Shown here: piece by piece, positions 45,558-53,400 of the stretch
Position numbering within the stretch: position 1 is the first letter of the stretch
How the letters are laid out: every line of letters begins with the position of its first letter
Source: Serratia surfactantfaciens
GTDB taxonomy: Bacteria > Pseudomonadota > Gammaproteobacteria > Enterobacterales > Enterobacteriaceae
Length of the DNA: 64,000 nt
Direction: 5' to 3'
Assembly (NCBI RefSeq): GCF_001642805.2
Contig: NZ_CP016948.1
Span: forward strand, 4,216,001 to 4,280,000
Notes under the pieces: generated by a model
Database searches by the model: none
The model's input: only the letters and a program-made list of their open reading frames with translations
Told to the model about the DNA's origin: nothing
Made by a program: the position numbers and the translations under genes

Positions 45558-45590
45558 AAAAAGGCCAGACATTTCGTCTGGCCCTTATTA
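45558..45590 (-). terminator. Terminator between UPF0261 and spy
   Basis: Stem GGCCAGAC/GTCTGGCC with a five-base loop. On the minus strand it runs into TTTTT, so it ends spy; on the plus strand it is followed only by CTTATTATT and may serve the UPF0261 gene weakly. Confidence 0.8.
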
Positions 45591-45607
45591 TTCACTGCGA
45601 ACGCATA

Positions 45608-46099
45608 TTACTGACCGGAGGACATCTGCTCCTTCATTTTATTCATGTGGTCCATCATTTTTTGCTCGCGTTTCTGATAATTCTCATTGTATTGTTTTTT
45701 CTGCTCAGGAGTCAGCAGGTTATACATTTTATTTTCCGCTTTGGCGCGCTCCAGCATGCGTTCGGATTGCGCTTTATTGATCGTGTCAATTTGCGCTTTC
45801 GCCTTCGCTTCATCAAAGCTGTCGGAAGCGACCAGATTATGCAGCGCCTGGCGTTCCTCTTTCATGCCCGGCCCGCGTTTTTGGTGCGAATCTTTCATGA
45901 TGTCGCGCATTTGCTGGCGCTGTTGCTCGGTCAGGTTCAGCCCGGCGAACGGGCCGCCTTTGCCTTCGCCCTTGTGATGCATCATTTTCATCGGTGCCGC
46001 ATCCGCCGCCGGAGCGGTTGTCGTGTCGGCGGCGAACGCCGCGGAAGCAGAACCCAGGGCCAGCGTGGAAGCAATAAATAAAGCCGTCAATTTACGCAT
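45608..46099 (-). CDS. spy: Spy periplasmic chaperone
   Basis: 163 residues. MRKLTALFIASTLALGSA is a signal peptide almost identical to E. coli Spy, and the two LTxxQ motifs (LTEQQ, LTPEQ) define the CpxP/Spy family. The mature protein is a helical, highly charged cradle that holds unfolding periplasmic proteins without ATP. I chose the ATG at 46099, seven bases after AAGGA; the ATG two codons earlier is only one base from it. In E. coli it is induced by Cpx and Bae envelope stress. Confidence 0.93.
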   Translation of the reverse strand: MRKLTALFIASTLALGSASAAFAADTTTAPAADAAPMKMMHHKGEGKGGPFAGLNLTEQQRQQMRDIMKDSHQKRGPGMKEERQALHNLVASDSFDEAKAKAQIDTINKAQSERMLERAKAENKMYNLLTPEQKKQYNENYQKREQKMMDHMNKMKEQMSSGQ

Positions 46100-46207
46100 A
46101 ATCATTTCCTTAAAAATTTTTCTTCATCAGGAGCGCTGTACGTTAACAGGCTCATTCGTCGTCGGAGATAATAATAGGCTGATAAAATTCAAGTAATGCG
46201 AGGGTGT

Positions 46208-46222
46208 GTAAACTTTTTAAAA
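46208..46222. promoter_or_regulatory. Possible CpxR-type box upstream of spy
   Basis: GTAAA, five bases, TAAAA: nine of ten matches to the GTAAA-N5-GTAAA direct repeat recognised by CpxR, about 110 bases upstream of spy and on the opposite strand orientation. E. coli spy is a Cpx target, which makes the site plausible, but such short AT-rich matches occur by chance. Confidence 0.3.
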
Positions 46223-46642
46223 CCCGTCATGGGTTTATTCACCAATTATGAGAAAAGTATGAAGATGGCGTTTATTCGGCGGAAATTTTAATTTCCCGGC
46301 GCAAATCCCCTCGGCGGAGTTATTTTTCAGTCTCACCCTCAACGCTATAATTTACTCGCGTTCACGGCAACCTTGCATCAACCGTTTTTCGCTAGCGAGA
46401 AGAATCTGTACAAACTTCGCGCGGCCCGATGTTCTCCTCCTACACTTTAAGACAACAGGCCGTCAGGTGCCGCTTACGCCGCAAAACCAATCATTGCTTA
46501 TATAATAGTTTCCATCACCCGCCCCGCCTGTGGAAACCTGTTATATGATGCACAGACGCGCACGGCGACCACTTTCGGGCCAACAGGCTGCCCGCCGGTT
46601 CTTCGTGCTGACCGGCCGCCCGTGCTCTTTTGAGGAATCATC
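46223..46642. other. Leader and promoter region of rpfR
   Basis: No gene. TATAAT boxes occur at 46346-46351 and 46501-46506, neither with a good -35. A GTTTCCA/TGGAAAC hairpin (46508-46537) directly follows the second, and a TCGCTAGCGA palindrome lies near 46389-46398. Confidence 0.4.
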
Positions 46643-48637
46643 ATGTCCGCAGACCAAGGCCCTGAGCTTCTTAACGCCCACTTCGGCACCCAGAGCCCCC
46701 ATTGGCGGCTGGCGTTTGACAGCAATGCTTTGGAGCTGTCCGCCGTTAAGGGCAAAGCCCACATCGCGGTGGCGCTCAGCGCGATGGAAGCGGCGAAAAT
46801 TCGCCGCCTGACCGGCGTCACCGCCAGCCTTGAACTGACCATTACGCTCGCCGGTGAACCGCTGCATCTGCATCTGGTCGGGCGACGCGTCAACCATCTC
46901 GAATGGGCGGGCACCGCTTCGGCCTTCAGCGACACCCAATCCGTGGCGCGCGATCTGGTGCACGGCCTCTCCTTTGCCGAACAGGTGGTGTCCGAAGCCA
47001 ACTCGGTGATCGTGATCGTCGATCAACACGGCCGTATCCAACGCTTCAACCGGCTGAGCGAGGAGTACACCGGGCTGCAAGAACACGAAGTGATCGGCAA
47101 AAACGTTTTCCAACTGTTCATGAGCCCGGAAGAAGCCGCCGCCTCACGGCGCAACATCGCCGGCTTCTTCCGCAACGGTTCGTCGTATGAAGTTGAACGC
47201 TGGGTAAAGACGGTCAAGGGTGAACGGCTGTTCCTGTTCCGCAACAAATTCGTGCACAGCGGCAGCGGCAAGAACGAAGTTTTTCTGATCTGCTCCGGTA
47301 CCGACATTACCGAAGAACGCCGCGCGCAGGAGCGGCTGCGGGTGCTGGCCAACACCGATCTCATCACCGGCCTGCCGAACCGCAACGCCATCCAGGACAA
47401 GATCAATCATGCCATCGCCACGCGCGGCGAAGAGAGTTTCGGCCTGGTCTACCTCGATCTCGATAACTTCAAGAAGGTCAATGACGCCTACGGCCATATG
47501 TTCGGCGATCGGCTGCTGGTCGAAGTCGCGCTGGCGATCCTCGGCTGCCTCAGCCCCAATCAGGTGCTCGCCCGTCTGGGCGGTGACGAATTTCTGGTGC
47601 TGGCGCCGCAGACCGACCGCGAGCGCCTGCAAACGCTGGCGCAGCGCATCATCGATCGGCTGAAAACGCCGTTCCGTATCGGTCTGATTGAAGTGTATAC
47701 CGGCTGTTCGATCGGCATCGCACTGTGCCCGGAGCACGGCAACGATCTCGACAGCCTGATCCGCAGCGCCGATACCGCCATGTACGTCGCCAAGGAGCAC
47801 GGCAAACGCACCTATACCGTTTTCTCGCCGGAGATGAACAAACGCGTCGCCGAATACATGTGGCTCGATACCAACCTGCGCAAAGGGCTGGAGCAAAATC
47901 AGCTGGTGCTGTACTACCAGCCTAAAATCGACGCGCGCAGCGGTGAAGTGCACAGCGTGGAAGCGCTGGTGCGCTGGGATTCTCCGGAGCGCGGCCTCAT
48001 CCCGCCGCTGCAGTTCATCTCCTACGCCGAGGAGTCCGGCCTGATCGGTCCGCTGGGCCAATGGGTGCTGCAGACCGCTGCCGGCCAGGCGGCGCAGTGG
48101 CAAGAGCAGGGGTTGAATCTGCGGGTGGCGGTCAATCTCTCCGCCCGGCAACTGGCCGATGACAGCATCGTCAACGACCTGCTCGGGGTGCTGCGCCATC
48201 ATCGCATGGCCCCATGCCTGCTGGACTTCGAATTGACCGAGAGCAGCCTGATTGAAGACGAAAATCGCGCGCGCGTGCTGATCACCCGGCTGCGCGAACT
48301 GGGTGCGCAGGTGCATCTCGACGACTTTGGTACCGGTTATTCGTCGTTAGCGCAGCTGGCGCGTATTCCGCTGGACGCCATCAAGCTGGATAAAAGCTTC
48401 GTGCGCGGGGTGAATTTCAACCCGGTTTCGCAATCGCTGGTACGCGCAATCGTTGCGGCGGCGGAGGCGTTGGCCTTCAGAGTGATCGCCGAAGGCGTGG
48501 AAACCGAGAGCGAAAACCACTTCCTCGACGAGGTCGGCGTGGACGAAAAGCAGGGCTTTCTGTTCGCGCGGCCAATGCTCCCGGAACAGCTGGAGCATTG
48601 GCTGCAGTCTTATCGCCCGCCCTCACCTTCCGCATGA
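46643..48637 (+). CDS. rpfR: RpfR/PdeR-type PAS-GGDEF-EAL cyclic-di-GMP phosphodiesterase
   Basis: 664 residues. An N-terminal domain (about 1-100) corresponds to the RpfF-interacting region of RpfR. A PAS domain follows (about 112-225; SVIVIVDQHGRIQRFN). The GGDEF motif is intact (313-317, LGGDEF) and the EAL motif is intact (440-442, VEALVRW), with the DDFGTGYSSL and KQGFLFARP motifs of active phosphodiesterases. E. coli PdeR (YciR) is the closest K-12 relative. The convergent rpfF gene 16 bases away identifies this as the receptor of the RpfF/RpfR fatty-acid signal system known from Burkholderia and Cronobacter. Signal binding to PAS should stimulate c-di-GMP breakdown. Confidence 0.85.
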   Translation: MSADQGPELLNAHFGTQSPHWRLAFDSNALELSAVKGKAHIAVALSAMEAAKIRRLTGVTASLELTITLAGEPLHLHLVGRRVNHLEWAGTASAFSDTQSVARDLVHGLSFAEQVVSEANSVIVIVDQHGRIQRFNRLSEEYTGLQEHEVIGKNVFQLFMSPEEAAASRRNIAGFFRNGSSYEVERWVKTVKGERLFLFRNKFVHSGSGKNEVFLICSGTDITEERRAQERLRVLANTDLITGLPNRNAIQDKINHAIATRGEESFGLVYLDLDNFKKVNDAYGHMFGDRLLVEVALAILGCLSPNQVLARLGGDEFLVLAPQTDRERLQTLAQRIIDRLKTPFRIGLIEVYTGCSIGIALCPEHGNDLDSLIRSADTAMYVAKEHGKRTYTVFSPEMNKRVAEYMWLDTNLRKGLEQNQLVLYYQPKIDARSGEVHSVEALVRWDSPERGLIPPLQFISYAEESGLIGPLGQWVLQTAAGQAAQWQEQGLNLRVAVNLSARQLADDSIVNDLLGVLRHHRMAPCLLDFELTESSLIEDENRARVLITRLRELGAQVHLDDFGTGYSSLAQLARIPLDAIKLDKSFVRGVNFNPVSQSLVRAIVAAAEALAFRVIAEGVETESENHFLDEVGVDEKQGFLFARPMLPEQLEHWLQSYRPPSPSA

Positions 48638-48653
48638 GGCGGGCGCGTTAAGG

Positions 48654-49520
48654 TTAGCCGGCACGACGCAGGTTCAGGGTGTGGCGATCCTGCAACATCA
48701 CCAGCCGCTCGATGTAGGCACGGTCCTTTTCCTCAATGGTAAAGGCCGAGTGCACCCAATCTTCGGTAATGTCCATCAGCTCGGAGCGCGTCAGCTGCAA
48801 CACGCGCTGCCGCGCCCGCAACATGGCGCGCATGCCGTTGAGCTTCGGCCGAATGGTATCGATAAAGGTGCGCGTCGCCATGTAGGCGTCGCCGGGCTGG
48901 AACAGCTGATCCACCAGCCCACGGCTTTCGAACCACTCTGCGGTGTGCGACTCGCCGCCCCAAATCAGCTCCTCGGCCAAGCGCATGCCCGCCTTGCGCG
49001 CCACCAGCGAGTAACCGCCCATGCCGGGAAACAGGTTGAACGCGATCTCCGGAAACCCCATGCGCGCATTGTTCTGCGCCAACACGAAATGGTGCGCCAG
49101 CGCCGCTTCAAACCCGCCGCCCAGCGCGCTGCCTTCGACCATGGCAATGCTGACCGCGCCGGTGTCGAAACCGCGCGCCGCCGCATGCACGCAGTCAATG
49201 CAGGCACGCGCATAGGCCATCATCGCCTCGCGTTTGCGGTTTTTGATCGCGTCGGCGAAGAATTGCAGATCGCCGCCGACGTTGAACATGTTCGGCACCA
49301 GCGAGCCGGTGACCCAGAAATCGAACCGCAGCGAAGACTCTTTTGCCGCCTGCGCCAGCGTCATGATGTCCTCGATCAGCGCCTGATTGAAACAGGGGCG
49401 CGGCGCAGCGCGCAGCAGCATCCACATGATGTGTCGCCCCTCTTCATAGTAGGCGGAAAGCTGCGTCAGGTTGCCCGCTTCGGTAAACGGACGACAGGTG
49501 GGATGATTAAGTAATTTCAT
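48654..49520 (-). CDS. rpfF: RpfF-type DSF-family signal synthase (crotonase fold)
   Basis: 288 residues, crotonase superfamily. The segment EGSALGGGFEAALAHHFVLAQNNARMGFPEIAFNLFPGMGGYS contains Glu138 and Glu158, spaced 20 apart like the two catalytic glutamates of Xanthomonas RpfF (141 and 161). The N-terminus (RHIMWMLLRAAPRPCFNQALIEDI) and length also match RpfF rather than ordinary enoyl-CoA hydratases. The enzyme dehydrates 3-hydroxyacyl-ACP and releases cis-2-unsaturated fatty acids. RBS GGAAGG. Convergent with rpfR. Confidence 0.85.
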   Translation of the reverse strand: MKLLNHPTCRPFTEAGNLTQLSAYYEEGRHIMWMLLRAAPRPCFNQALIEDIMTLAQAAKESSLRFDFWVTGSLVPNMFNVGGDLQFFADAIKNRKREAMMAYARACIDCVHAAARGFDTGAVSIAMVEGSALGGGFEAALAHHFVLAQNNARMGFPEIAFNLFPGMGGYSLVARKAGMRLAEELIWGGESHTAEWFESRGLVDQLFQPGDAYMATRTFIDTIRPKLNGMRAMLRARQRVLQLTRSELMDITEDWVHSAFTIEEKDRAYIERLVMLQDRHTLNLRRAG

Positions 49521-49861
49521 AAGACCTTCCAGTTTTTCTGTTGATGACGGATGAGACCGTTTCAGCCCCTACGGCTGCAGCGGAGCGGCGGTCGGCAAAG
49601 CGCGACGCCACACCATGAGTAAACGCTTTCTCACCGACGAAACAGATAAAAATTGGAGGTAGGGAAGTGAAAAAAACCGAGGCACCACGGGGTTTTCATA
49701 GGAATTTTACCTATCGGACTCTCCCCGGCATTTCATGCCGGGCGCTAACGCGTTAAGCTCGGAAAATGACCGTCCGCCTGCCCGGCGCGCAAACCGCCGC
49801 GGAGCTTTGGCTATAATCACTGCTGAAACATGCCATTTAACGTTAAGGAAATCGTGAAGTA
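49521..49861. other. 341-base intergenic region, rpfF / yhjD promoters
   Basis: No gene. It holds divergent promoters; a TATAAT at 49812-49817 preceded by TTTGGC is a likely yhjD -10. No operator recognised. Confidence 0.45.
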
Positions 49862-50881
49862 ATGCCTACAGGACCAGACCAGGAACACCGCCAACCCGCA
49901 CAAGACACGCCGCCGAAGCCGCTTATCGCCATCAAGACCGGCCATGAGACTCTCGACCGCCGCATCGGTGGTTTTTCACGTCTGATTGAACGCATCAAAG
50001 CCTGGCCGAGCGTGGCGCACCTGCTGCGCGCCGCCGAACGCTTTAACGATCGGCTCGGCAGCCAATTCGGCGCCGCCATCACCTATTTTTCATTCCTCTC
50101 GCTGATCCCGATCCTGATGGTGTCGTTCGCCGCCGCCGGTTTCGTGCTGGCCTCCAACCCGGATCTGCTGGCCAGGCTGATCAACAGGATCGTCGGCAGC
50201 ATCAGCGATCCGACGCTGGCCACCACGCTGAAGAACACCGTTAACACCGCCATTCAGCAGCGCACCACCGTGGGGTTGACCGGCCTGGCGCTGGCGCTCT
50301 ATTCCGGCATCAGTTGGATGGGCAACCTGCGCGAAGCGATCCGCGCGCAGTCGCGCGACGTCTGGGAACGCAATCCGCAGGATCAGGAGAAAATCTACTT
50401 CAAATATACCCGCGACTTCATCTCGCTGACCGGCCTGGTGGTCGCGCTGATCATTACGCTGTCGTTGACCTCGGTCGCCGGATCGGCGCAGGCGGCGATC
50501 GTCAACGCGCTGGGGCTGGACGGCATCGAATGGCTGCGGCCGGCGCTGACGCTGATCGCGCTGTCGATCTCGATCTTCGCCAACTATCTGCTGTTCCTGT
50601 GGATTTTCTGGATGCTGCCGCGCCACAAACCGAAGAAAAAAGCGCTGCTGCGCGGCACCTTGCTCGCCGCCATCGGTTTTGAGGTGATCAAATTCGTGAT
50701 GACGATGACGCTGCCGCAGGTGGCGAAGTCACCTTCGGGGGCGGCCTTCGGCTCGGTGATCGGGCTGATGGCGTTCTTCTACTTCTTCGCCCGCTTGACG
50801 CTGTTTTGCGCCGCCTGGATCGCCACCGCCGACTACAAAGGCGACAAAGCCTTGCCGGAACGCGAGCCTCCGGCGCGCTGA
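49862..50881 (+). CDS. yhjD: Inner-membrane protein YhjD (YihY/BrkB family)
   Basis: 339 residues with six or so transmembrane helices after a soluble 60-residue N-terminus. FGAAITYFSFLSLIPILMVSFAAAGFVLA and GAAFGSVIGLMAFFYFFARLTLFCAAWIA are family landmarks. Length and neighbour (yhjE) match E. coli YhjD; mutations there are linked to tolerance of lipopolysaccharide defects, suggesting a lipid transport role, but the function is not settled. Confidence 0.9.
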   Translation: MPTGPDQEHRQPAQDTPPKPLIAIKTGHETLDRRIGGFSRLIERIKAWPSVAHLLRAAERFNDRLGSQFGAAITYFSFLSLIPILMVSFAAAGFVLASNPDLLARLINRIVGSISDPTLATTLKNTVNTAIQQRTTVGLTGLALALYSGISWMGNLREAIRAQSRDVWERNPQDQEKIYFKYTRDFISLTGLVVALIITLSLTSVAGSAQAAIVNALGLDGIEWLRPALTLIALSISIFANYLLFLWIFWMLPRHKPKKKALLRGTLLAAIGFEVIKFVMTMTLPQVAKSPSGAAFGSVIGLMAFFYFFARLTLFCAAWIATADYKGDKALPEREPPAR

Positions 50882-50893
50882 AGCCATGCATCG

Positions 50894-50921
50894 TGCCGGT
50901 GTTTTCGCACACACCGGCACT
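50894..50921 (+). terminator. Stem-loop after yhjD
   Basis: Ten-base arms GTGCCGGTGT/ACACCGGCAC, eight-base loop, then CTTTCCTC. The T run is short, so termination may be partial. Confidence 0.6.
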
Positions 50922-51208
50922 TTCCTCTGGTTATCAGGCAAAAGACCAGTCAATTTCTCTGAATCTTGCGGCGCGCCATCCAGAAAACCAGCATAACAAA
51001 CTACCCAGTCACTTTTCTTTCCCCTTTTTGTAGCTATTCCCTCTGCGTGGAATCCATTTCTCAACGTTTAACGCTGCAGAAAAGATGATGGATAAAACAT
51101 TAGTCTTTTTAACCGGTTAGTGACGGCACTGGCCAAAGTTCCGCCGTTGAAAAGGCCGAATGCTGTCACTAAGATGGATTTTTACCCCTCCTAACGATAA
51201 GAAAAATT
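50922..51208. other. Upstream region of yhjE
   Basis: AT-rich promoter region without a gene, 287 bases. Nothing else distinguishable. Confidence 0.4.
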
Positions 51209-52531
51209 ATGCAAGCCACCATCGCACCCCCACTCGACGCCGGCGACGCACCCACACCGGTAAACTCCCGCGGAAAAGTCATCGTCGCCTCGCTGGTCGG
51301 CACCGCCATCGAGTTCTTCGATTTCTACATCTACGCCACCGCCGCGGTGATCGTGTTCCCGCATATCTTCTTCCCACAGGGCGATCCGACCACCGCGACG
51401 CTGCAGTCGCTGGCCACCTTCGCCGTCGCCTTTGTCGCGCGCCCTATCGGCTCTGCGCTGTTCGGCCACTTCGGCGATCGCGTGGGGCGCAAGGTGACGC
51501 TGGTCGCCTCGCTGCTGACCATGGGGATTTCCACCGTGCTCATCGGCCTGCTGCCGAGCTATGAAACCATCGGCATCTTCGCTCCTATCCTGCTGGCGCT
51601 GGCGCGCTTTGGCCAGGGCCTGGGGCTGGGCGGCGAATGGGGCGGCGCCGCCTTGCTGGCGACGGAGAATGCGCCGGCCAAAAAACGCGCGCTGTATGGC
51701 TCCTTCCCCCAACTGGGGGCGCCGATCGGCTTCTTCTTCGCCAACGGCACCTTCCTGTTGCTCTCCTGGTTGCTGAGCGACCAGCAGTTTATGGAATGGG
51801 GCTGGCGCGTGCCGTTTATCCTTTCCGCCGCGCTGGTGCTGATCGGCCTGTACGTTCGGGTGTCGCTGCATGAGACGCCGGTATTCGCCAAAGCGGCCAA
51901 GGCCGGCAAACAGGTGAAAGTGCCGCTCGGCACGCTGCTGAGCAAGCATCTGAAAGCCACCATCCTCGGCACCTTCATCATGCTGGCGACCTACACGCTG
52001 TTTTATCTGATGACGGTATATTCGATGACCTACGGCACCGCGCCGCAGCCACTGGGCCTCGGCTACTCCCGCAACAGCTTCCTGTGGATGCTGATGGTGG
52101 CGGTGATCGGTTTCGGCGTGATGGTGCCGATCGCCGGCCTGCTGGCGGACGCGTTCGGCCGCCGCAAGACCATGATCGCCATTACCCTGTTGATGATCGG
52201 CTTCGCGTTCCTGTTCCCGAGCCTGCTGGGCTCCGGCAACCAAACACTGGTGATGGGCTTCCTGCTGTGCGGCCTGAGCATCATGGGGCTGACTTTTGGC
52301 CCGATGGGTGCGCTGCTGCCGGAGCTGTTCCCGACCGAAGTGCGCTATACCGGCGCCTCGTTCTCCTACAACGTCGCGTCGATCCTCGGGGCGTCCGTGG
52401 CGCCGTATATCGCCACCTGGCTGGCAGCCCACTACGGGCTGTTCTACGTCGGCATGTACCTGGCGGCGATGGCCGGGCTGACGCTGCTGGCCCTGCTGCT
52501 GATGAAAGAAACCCGCCACCAGTCGCTGTGA
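51209..52531 (+). CDS. yhjE: MFS transporter YhjE (metabolite:H+ symporter family)
   Basis: 440 residues, twelve transmembrane helices. SLVGTAIEFFDFYIYATAAVIVFPHIFFPQGD and GHFGDRVGRK (loop 2-3 motif), then GQGLGLGGEWGGAALLATENAP, place it in the ProP/ShiA branch. Sequence and position match E. coli YhjE closely. Substrate not established. Confidence 0.93.
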   Translation: MQATIAPPLDAGDAPTPVNSRGKVIVASLVGTAIEFFDFYIYATAAVIVFPHIFFPQGDPTTATLQSLATFAVAFVARPIGSALFGHFGDRVGRKVTLVASLLTMGISTVLIGLLPSYETIGIFAPILLALARFGQGLGLGGEWGGAALLATENAPAKKRALYGSFPQLGAPIGFFFANGTFLLLSWLLSDQQFMEWGWRVPFILSAALVLIGLYVRVSLHETPVFAKAAKAGKQVKVPLGTLLSKHLKATILGTFIMLATYTLFYLMTVYSMTYGTAPQPLGLGYSRNSFLWMLMVAVIGFGVMVPIAGLLADAFGRRKTMIAITLLMIGFAFLFPSLLGSGNQTLVMGFLLCGLSIMGLTFGPMGALLPELFPTEVRYTGASFSYNVASILGASVAPYIATWLAAHYGLFYVGMYLAAMAGLTLLALLLMKETRHQSL

Positions 52532-52537
52532 TCCCCT

Positions 52538-52563
52538 GCGGCCCCCTCACTACGGGGGGCCGC
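52538..52563. terminator. GC-rich stem-loop after yhjE
   Basis: Arms GCGGCCCCC/GGGGGCCGC with an eight-base loop. No T tract, so it may act as an RNA 3' end stabiliser or weak terminator. Confidence 0.5.
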
Positions 52564-52632
52564 ACGCGTTGTGCGTTTCCTGTCATAAAATCGGGCTATG
52601 CTGGTCGTTTCTCTCGGTAACAGGATCGGCCG

Positions 52633-53400
52633 ATGTCTCTGCGTCGTGGGGTATTTGTCTGCGTTGCGCTGCTGGCGGCGCTCGCCATCGCACTCTATTA
52701 CGGGTTGAAGCCCGACCATCCCGATGCGCTGTGGCGCATCGTCAGCCAGCAATGCCTGCCCAATCAGCAGGCGCATGACAACCCGGCGCCCTGCGCGCAG
52801 GTGGATGCACAGGCCGGTTTCGTGGTGTTTAAAGACCGCAACGGGCCGCTGCAATATCTGCTGATGCCCAGCGCCAAAATCACCGGTATCGAAAGCCCGG
52901 CGGTGCTGGACGCCGCCACGCCGAATTTCTTCGCCCAGGCCTGGCGCGCGCGCCACGTGATGGCGGAACGTTATGGCAAGCCGATCGACGACGGCGATAT
53001 TTCGCTGGCGATTAACTCGGAATATGGCCGCACGCAAAACCAGCTGCACATTCATATCTCCTGCCTGCTGCCGACGGTAAAACAGCGGCTGGCGCAGATC
53101 GGCCCCGATTTCATCAATCAGTGGCAACCGCTGCCCGGCGGTCTGTTGGGGCATGACTATCTGGGGCGGCGGGTGACCCCCGCCGAACTGGAACAACAGG
53201 GCGCCTTCCGTCTGTTGGCTGCCGGCCTGCCGCGCGCCGACGGGCGCATGGGCAGCTTCGGCCTGGCGATGACCACGCTACCGGACGGCGATTTCCTGCT
53301 GCTGGCGACCGAGCGCAGCCTGCTGCCGTTCACCCTGGCCTCGGCGGAAGAGCTCCAGGATCACGACTGCCGGCTGCTTACGCCGCCGCCACGCGCCTGA
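52633..53400 (+). CDS. cdh: CDP-diacylglycerol pyrophosphatase
   Basis: 255 residues: one N-terminal membrane anchor (5-24) and a HIT-superfamily domain with NQLHIHISCL and WRARHVMAERYGKPI. The enzyme hydrolyses CDP-diacylglycerol to CMP and phosphatidate. The pattern SEYGRTQNQLHIH is specific to Cdh. It stops directly against the convergent yhjG stop, with no intergenic base. It is an addition to the E. coli yhjE-yhjG order. Confidence 0.92.
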   Translation: MSLRRGVFVCVALLAALAIALYYGLKPDHPDALWRIVSQQCLPNQQAHDNPAPCAQVDAQAGFVVFKDRNGPLQYLLMPSAKITGIESPAVLDAATPNFFAQAWRARHVMAERYGKPIDDGDISLAINSEYGRTQNQLHIHISCLLPTVKQRLAQIGPDFINQWQPLPGGLLGHDYLGRRVTPAELEQQGAFRLLAAGLPRADGRMGSFGLAMTTLPDGDFLLLATERSLLPFTLASAEELQDHDCRLLTPPPRA

